The position numbers and the translations under genes were made by a program. Source: a virus. Taken from it: DNA of 32,658 nt. This document shows, piece after piece, positions 28,150-32,658 of the stretch. How positions within the stretch are numbered: position 1 is the stretch's first letter; each line of letters begins with the position of its first letter. The DNA is taken from positions 1 to 32,658 of IMG/VR virus record IMGVR_UViG_3300025013_000005. The stretch is one strand, 5' to 3'. The notes under the pieces are model-generated. The model was not told the origin of the DNA and ran no database searches. It saw nothing but the letters and a program-made list of their open reading frames with translations.

Positions 28150-29456
28150 TGGAAGAGCTTTACGCGGCACAACTTGACGGGTTCGCCCTTGAAATAGAGT
28201 CCATTGACGACTCTTTCGAGAAGTCGATCGCGCGCCATGAGTTCCCCAACCGTGACGGCGCGCTCCTCGAGGATCTCGGACAGAAGGCTCGGACGGTCAA
28301 CTTCCGCTGCTACTTCTGGGACCACGGCGATCACCTCACCTATGGCGACCACATCCGGTTCGTCAATCACCTGGCCTCCCAGGCACTCTTCGAGCTGATC
28401 CACCCGACCTACGGCATCATGCTGGGGATGGTGGAACGGGTGACGGTGCGCCACGACGACAGGAACTGGACCGCCGAGGTGGATGTCACCTTCGTGGAAA
28501 ACATGCGTGAGCCGATCGACGAGACGCGGTACCAGGACGTGGAAGCCGCGACCGAAGAGGCCTTCATCGCTGGCCAGCAACAGCAGCAAGACGAATTGGC
28601 AGAAGATATGGCCGGCGAAGGACTCGACCTGGATCAGGAGCTGGTCGCGGAGCAGAGCATCCTTTCCCAGGTAAAGGCTACGGCCCAATCCGCCCGGGAA
28701 ATGGCGCGCGAGATGGACGGCTACCTGAACTTCGCCACGGGGATCGCCGCCGACGTCACGGACCTGCAGGGCTCCCTGGTGAGCGTGGTCAACTATGGCG
28801 TGAACCTTCCGGGGCGCGCGATCGGCGTGCTGGCCCGGGTGGTGGAGCGCACTGCCAGAAGCTACAGCGCGATAAAGACCGCGCCGGCCCGGCTTATGAA
28901 GAGCCTGAAGCTTGCCTTTCAGAACCTCGAAAACCAGTTCGAGAGCTTCTCCTCCGGTAAATCGAAAAGCGCCGTGGCCACCCGGGAGCTGATGATAAAG
29001 CACCTGCGCCTTGCCTGTGCCCAACGCCTCGCCCTGGAGGCCGCCTACGCCTACAGCGCCGACGAGCAGCTGCGCCAGCAGGTGCGCCGATCTGAGCAGA
29101 CCCAAAGCTTCGACGTCAACGGCAACTACGTCGGGACACCGACCGAGACGGTACTGAATGCCCGGGAGCTGGACGAATCCCTGGCCGATACCAGAGAGCT
29201 GCTGCAGGCGGCGCTTGACCAGGCCAGGGGCATGCGCAGCCTCAAGGTCATGGCGATCAGCCTTCTCGACCATGTGAACATCGTGAAGCTGGAGCGTGAT
29301 CGCATCGTCTCCATCACCCTGGAGAGCCCCCGGCCGTTGCACCTGGTCTGCCTGATGTACGGCTTGCCCTACCAGATGGCAGAGCGCATTGCCAGCATCA
29401 ACGACATCCCCAATCCCAACTTCACTAGCGGGAGCATCGATATCTATGTCCGATAG
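28149..29456 (+). CDS. N: gpN-like baseplate/DNA circularisation-family protein
   Basis: This 435-aa protein begins with the DNA_circ_N domain (AAQLDGFALEIESIDDSFEKSIARHEFPNRDGALLEDLGQKARTVNFRCYFWG-like pattern), residues 1-95. The rest is mainly helical. In Mu this is gpN (gp43), a baseplate hub-proximal component; the family name comes from an early proposal about DNA circularisation and is not a proven function. It overlaps the gpP gene by 11 bases. Confidence 0.92.
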   Translation: MEELYAAQLDGFALEIESIDDSFEKSIARHEFPNRDGALLEDLGQKARTVNFRCYFWDHGDHLTYGDHIRFVNHLASQALFELIHPTYGIMLGMVERVTVRHDDRNWTAEVDVTFVENMREPIDETRYQDVEAATEEAFIAGQQQQQDELAEDMAGEGLDLDQELVAEQSILSQVKATAQSAREMAREMDGYLNFATGIAADVTDLQGSLVSVVNYGVNLPGRAIGVLARVVERTARSYSAIKTAPARLMKSLKLAFQNLENQFESFSSGKSKSAVATRELMIKHLRLACAQRLALEAAYAYSADEQLRQQVRRSEQTQSFDVNGNYVGTPTETVLNARELDESLADTRELLQAALDQARGMRSLKVMAISLLDHVNIVKLERDRIVSITLESPRPLHLVCLMYGLPYQMAERIASINDIPNPNFTSGSIDIYVR

Positions 29457-30516
29457 CGTCGTTCTTCAGATAGCCGGCAGGCGCATTGATAACTTCCTCT
29501 CCTACGAGATCGAAGCGGATCTGTACCAGGCCGCCGACAAGTTCTCCCTGGAGCTGGCCAGCCCCGAATCGCCGGTGGCAGCCGGTGACCTGTGCGAGCT
29601 CTACGTGAACGGCATCCTGGAGCTTAGCGGGATCATCGATGTGACCCGCAAGGCATGGAGTAAGGGGGGGCAGACCCTCACTGTGGAAGGGCGCGACCTG
29701 ATGGGGCTCGTGGTGGACTCCTACGCGGAGCAGTTTGTGGACGTTGAGAACAAGACGGTCAAAGAGCTGGCGCAGATGCTGCTGGCCAGCATCCCCTACG
29801 TGAACCGCAAGAGCATCGTCGGCGGCGAGTTCATCGGCAAGGGTAAGGGGAAAAAGAAGACGGTGGACAATCCGCTGGAAGGCTTCATCTCCATGCCCCA
29901 GAAGATCAGCCATATCGAGCCCGGCATGACGGTCTTCGAGATCCTCGCCATCTACGCCAGCAGCCGCGGACTTATGCCGTTTTCCTGCCCGGACGGAAGC
30001 ATCGTATTCGGCCGCCCCAAAGCCAAGGGGGAGTCGAGCTTTACCCTTACCTGCAACCTTTCGGGCAAGGGGAACAACGTCTTGAGCGCAGAAGAGGTCA
30101 ACGACATATCGCGGCGCTACTCCAAGGTGACGGTGATCAGCCAGGTCCAGGGGCACGACTCGGACGGCGAGGACACCGGTAAGGTGAACCAGAAGTCGGT
30201 CAAGCTGGACCCCACCTTCACCTACTTCTACAAGCCGTATGTCACCAAGCTCAACAGCGACTCCCAGGCGCCCGCCCTGCACGCACGCATGATCATCGAG
30301 AGGCAGCGCCACGAAGGCTACCAGCTGAGCTATACGGCGGAAGGGCACAGCCAGAACGGCCGCAACTTCAGCATCAACGAGCTGGTTCAGGTCAACGACG
30401 AGCGGCTGGCCATCAAAAAGCAGATGCTCCTGTTCGGGCGCGTTTTCAGACGATCGAGGGGGGGCGGGACCACCACCCTGCTCAAGCTCGGGCCGCCGGG
30501 TCTGGTGGCCGTATGA
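29446..30516 (+). CDS. P: gpP-like baseplate hub protein (Mu gp44)
   Basis: This 356-aa protein belongs to the Mu gp44/late-control D group, whose trimer forms the baseplate hub. The start DSVVLQIAGRRIDNFLSYEIEADLYQAADKFSLEL and the core LTVEGRDLMGLVVDSYAEQF are typical. ATG 29446 is chosen because it gives the family N-terminus; an upstream in-frame ATG at 29389 lies deep inside gpN. It overlaps the gp45-like gene by four bases. Confidence 0.93.
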   Translation: MSDSVVLQIAGRRIDNFLSYEIEADLYQAADKFSLELASPESPVAAGDLCELYVNGILELSGIIDVTRKAWSKGGQTLTVEGRDLMGLVVDSYAEQFVDVENKTVKELAQMLLASIPYVNRKSIVGGEFIGKGKGKKKTVDNPLEGFISMPQKISHIEPGMTVFEILAIYASSRGLMPFSCPDGSIVFGRPKAKGESSFTLTCNLSGKGNNVLSAEEVNDISRRYSKVTVISQVQGHDSDGEDTGKVNQKSVKLDPTFTYFYKPYVTKLNSDSQAPALHARMIIERQRHEGYQLSYTAEGHSQNGRNFSINELVQVNDERLAIKKQMLLFGRVFRRSRGGGTTTLLKLGPPGLVAV

Positions 30517-31022
30517 TACGGGGCACAGTCATCAGCGTGCTGCAGGGTATGATCCAGCGCATCAGCGCGACCTGTCGCGTAGACGAGACCCTGTCGAACC
30601 GGGAGTTCATCCAGGACTACGGCTTTACCAGCCGCCCCAAGCCGGGCGCCGAGGTGATCTTCATCCGGGAGGGGAACCACTTCATCGCCATCGCCTCCGA
30701 CGATCGCCGCTACCGCATCGCCCTGGAGGAGGGGGAGATCGCCCTTTATGACGACCTCGGGCAGATCGTGCACCTGACCCGTGACGGTATCGTCGCATCG
30801 AGCCCGACCAAGATCAGCGCCACAGCGCCCGAGATCACGCTCACGGCCACCAGCAAGGTGCTCCTGGTCACCCCGACACTTGAGGTCACTGGTTCCATCA
30901 CTGCCGGGGGCAACGTGAGCGACGTGGCAGGATCAATGGTCGAGATCCGGACCACATACAACGCCCACACCCACCCGGTCGTACCCGGGGTGACCCAAAC
31001 ACCCACGCAGGTAATGTCATGA
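30513..31022 (+). CDS. baseplate spike protein (Mu gp45-like)
   Basis: This 169-aa protein has an N-terminal OB-fold region (residues 1-75), then a repetitive Thr/Val/Ser beta-helix segment (ISATAPEITLTATSKVLLVTPTLEVTGSITAGG) and a tip motif, NAHTHPV. The His-x-His pair would bind an iron ion at the spike apex, as known for Mu gp45 and P2 gpV. It pierces the outer membrane on sheath contraction. Confidence 0.94.
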   Translation: MIRGTVISVLQGMIQRISATCRVDETLSNREFIQDYGFTSRPKPGAEVIFIREGNHFIAIASDDRRYRIALEEGEIALYDDLGQIVHLTRDGIVASSPTKISATAPEITLTATSKVLLVTPTLEVTGSITAGGNVSDVAGSMVEIRTTYNAHTHPVVPGVTQTPTQVMS

Positions 31023-31375
31023 GCCTTCAAGTCACCGTAATAGACGGCCGTCCCGCGATGTCCTTCAAGAGCGGCAACGACCTCCTTACCAACGTGATCC
31101 TTTCGCTTGAGATCCAGCAGGGGAGCTTCTTCGCCGATCCGCTCTTCGGCCTGAAGGCCAGGCCCCAAGCCAAGAAGACCTTGAAAACGGCCCGGCTGAT
31201 CAAGGCAGATGTGGAGCAGGCGCTGCAGTGGCTGTTGGATACCGGCAGGGCGGCGCTGGTAGAAGTTGAGGTCGCCCTGGACAACCATGATCTGCATCGA
31301 GTCCTTGCCGCGATCGTGGTCACCGACCCGGGCGGCAACCGTATCAGCTATGAAAAGTTTGTGGAGGTGGTGTAG
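31019..31375 (+). CDS. baseplate wedge protein (Mu gp46-like)
   Basis: This 118-aa protein matches the gp46 family, related to T4 gp25: GNDLLTNVILSLEIQQGSFFADPLFGLKA, KADVEQALQWLLDTGRAALVEVEV. It forms part of the wedge that starts sheath assembly. It overlaps the spike gene by four bases and the next gene by one. Confidence 0.93.
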   Translation: MSLQVTVIDGRPAMSFKSGNDLLTNVILSLEIQQGSFFADPLFGLKARPQAKKTLKTARLIKADVEQALQWLLDTGRAALVEVEVALDNHDLHRVLAAIVVTDPGGNRISYEKFVEVV

Positions 31376-32169
31376 TGAAAAGCCCTTTTGCCAGATCGTT
31401 TGATGAGCTGTTAAATGACGTTTTAACGGACTATCAAAACCAGATAGACCCCGAGACCGGAGCGCCAATCGACGTGTCGAAAGGCTCACTGGCCTTTGTC
31501 AAGGGTGCGGTTATGGCCAGCGCCGCCTGGGGGCTTTACCAGTCCATCGACTGGACCGGCGACCAGATCTTTCCCGACACCTGCTCCGTCGACAATCTCT
31601 ACCACCACGGCGCCGTGAAGGGTGTCGCGCCGCTGGTCGAAGAGTCGGCGGCCGATTACCTTGTCCGGGTGCAGTTTGCCGAGCAGAAGCCGCTTGCCGG
31701 CGGCAACCGTTACGACTACATCGCCTGGGCCTTGGAGATCTCCGAAGTGCAGCGCGCCTGGTGCTACCCGGCGGTGCGAGGCAACGGCACGGTCGACGTC
31801 GTAATCCTGCAGGACCCCGCAACCGTCGCCGAGCTGGAATCAGCAACGCTGTGCGCCCTGGTCAAAGCCTTCATCGATCAGCGCCGTCCGGTCGGCCGGG
31901 GCTTAGATGCCGTCCTGGTAGTGGCGCCGACGGTCGACCTCACCAACGTGACGATCAGCAACCTCGGCACGGCTGATCCTGAAGTAGTGGCGGCGGAGAT
32001 CTCCGCATTCCTTGCTGCGTTCGATCCTGACCAGTCCCTGTACATCGCGCAGCTCAAGGCGATCGCCATCAATAACGGGGCGGTTAACCCGACAGTGACC
32101 GCGCCGGCAGCGGACGTCGTTCCGGCGGCGTATCACATGATCCGTCCAGGGGTGATCAATGCTTCATAA
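31375..32169 (+). CDS. baseplate J-like wedge protein (Mu gp47-like)
   Basis: This 264-aa protein has the baseplate J pattern: SPFARSFDELLNDVLTDYQNQ, SLAFVKGAVMASAAWGLYQSIDW, then VEESAADYLVRVQFAEQKPLAGGNRYDYIAWALEISEVQRAW and LVVAPTVDLTNVTISNL. Mu gp47 is about 360 aa, so this version appears about 100 residues shorter. GTG start sharing one base with the gp46-like stop. Confidence 0.92.
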   Translation: MKSPFARSFDELLNDVLTDYQNQIDPETGAPIDVSKGSLAFVKGAVMASAAWGLYQSIDWTGDQIFPDTCSVDNLYHHGAVKGVAPLVEESAADYLVRVQFAEQKPLAGGNRYDYIAWALEISEVQRAWCYPAVRGNGTVDVVILQDPATVAELESATLCALVKAFIDQRRPVGRGLDAVLVVAPTVDLTNVTISNLGTADPEVVAAEISAFLAAFDPDQSLYIAQLKAIAINNGAVNPTVTAPAADVVPAAYHMIRPGVINAS

Positions 32170-32658
32170 GGAGATCCTGCAGCTGCTCTTCCCGATGGCT
32201 CTGGGCGGGGTACATGACCTGGACCAGGTTGTGGAAGGCGCGCTCCTGGACCGCGTTCAAAGCCGTATCCAGGAGCTGAGCCTGGAGATGTTCCCGGACA
32301 CCTGCGCCGAGACCATCGACCGGTGGGAGGAGCGCTACGGCATCACCCCGAACCAACTGCTCAACCTGCAGCAGCGCAGGGCCCAGGTGATAGCCAAGAA
32401 GAACGCCAGGGGAAGTCTGTCCAAGCCGTTCTTCGTGCAGCTGGCAGCCGACCTCGGTTACGAGGTCACCATCGACGAGGCCGTAGACGGGGACCGGTAC
32501 AAATGGCGCGTCAACATCCCATCGGCAACCAACGAGTACCTGTTCCGCGCCGGCGAATCCGCTGCGGGGGAGTCGCTCCTGGACTGGCCGGATGATACCG
32601 GCATAGAGCAGCTCTTCACCGAGCTTAAACCCGCCGATACCACTGTCATTTTTGCATA
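32159..32658 (+). CDS. Mu gp48-like tail protein (DUF2313), cut by the window edge
   Basis: At least 166 residues are seen: LHKEILQLLFPMALGGVHDLDQVVEGALLDRVQ, then FPDTCAETIDRWEERYGI, QRRAQVIAKKNARGSLSKPFF and a terminal DWPDDTGIEQLFTELKPADTTVIFA. This fits DUF2313, the gp48 protein that links the baseplate to tail fibres. The final two bases (TA) may begin a stop codon, so the gene may be nearly complete. It overlaps the gp47-like gene by 11 bases. Confidence 0.9.
   Translation, partial: MLHKEILQLLFPMALGGVHDLDQVVEGALLDRVQSRIQELSLEMFPDTCAETIDRWEERYGITPNQLLNLQQRRAQVIAKKNARGSLSKPFFVQLAADLGYEVTIDEAVDGDRYKWRVNIPSATNEYLFRAGESAAGESLLDWPDDTGIEQLFTELKPADTTVIFA

Larger units (their letters stand above)
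386..32658 (+). mobile_element. Mu-like transposable prophage, left end to baseplate genes (right end outside window)
   Basis: The gene order follows phage Mu: repressor, Ner, A, B, GemA, Mor, lysis, DUF2730, gp26, small and large terminase, portal, F, G, I/Z, T, gp35-gp38, L, M, gp41, tape measure, N, P, gp45-gp48. The left boundary is inferred from three repeated transposase-site candidates and a TG dinucleotide near 386. The right boundary is not in the window. No structural or replication gene looks grossly decayed; the one frame problem is in the Ner-like gene, so the element could be functional. Confidence 0.93.

Noticed and set aside
24053-29342. Long minus-strand frames (482 and 568 aa) opposite the sheath, tape measure and gpN genes
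   Set aside because: These are shadows of confident plus-strand structural genes with no independent coding sign.

Overview
The window is almost entirely one Mu-like (transposable, contractile-tailed) prophage. It enters from a short stretch of presumed host DNA on the left (about 1-385) and runs off the right edge inside the baseplate genes. High GC content, codon use and short genomic-type repeats suggest a Desulfuromonadia host (Geobacter/Geomonas-like). That host assignment is inference; the Mu-like identity rests on many recognisable Mu family proteins in Mu order.

Left end and lysogeny region (386-3480). Three direct copies of TGGCAGTG at 405, 510 and 549 are spaced 105 and 39 bp apart, like the MuA sites L1-L2-L3, so the phage end probably lies at a TG near 386. 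Next comes a leftward operon: an S24-type CI-like repressor, a small secreted protein overlapping the repressor stop codon, and two AT-rich genes, a 323-aa soluble protein and a 187-aa multi-span membrane protein. This order copies lambda cI-rexA-rexB and is the best candidate here for an undescribed phage-defence or superinfection-exclusion system. Right of the repressor are five AACTCCGAAC operator decamers, a promoter with TTGACA, and two perfect dyads.

Early and middle region (3470-12190). In order: a Ner-like regulator with no usable start codon in its own frame, transposase A, ATPase B, DNA-binding and DUF proteins (DUF3164, DUF551), a dense cluster of tiny Cys-rich zinc-finger proteins, GemA (Mu gp16) and a Mor-family activator. 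A promoter-like element and two intrinsic terminators separate Mor from the late genes.

Late region (12400-32658). The lysis group has a putative endolysin, two small lipoproteins and a phospholipase A2-like HD protein. It is followed by a TraR-type zinc finger, DUF2730, gp26-like, small and large terminase, portal, gpF, gpG, protease I with a nested scaffold Z, cement protein, major head protein T, FluMu-type gp35, gp36, gp37, gp38, sheath L, tube M, a tail chaperone with a frameshifted extension, tape measure, gpN, gpP, gp45, gp46, gp47 and a truncated gp48. Many of these genes overlap by 1-20 bases, which indicates translational coupling. Tail fibres, the right end and any modification genes lie beyond the window.

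Oddities in the late genes include receiver-like residues fused to the front of the protease, a hydrophobic 43-residue extension on the major head protein, a 22-aa His/Ser repeat mini-gene coupled between gpF and gpG, and a palindromic repeat inserted in frame in the portal gene.
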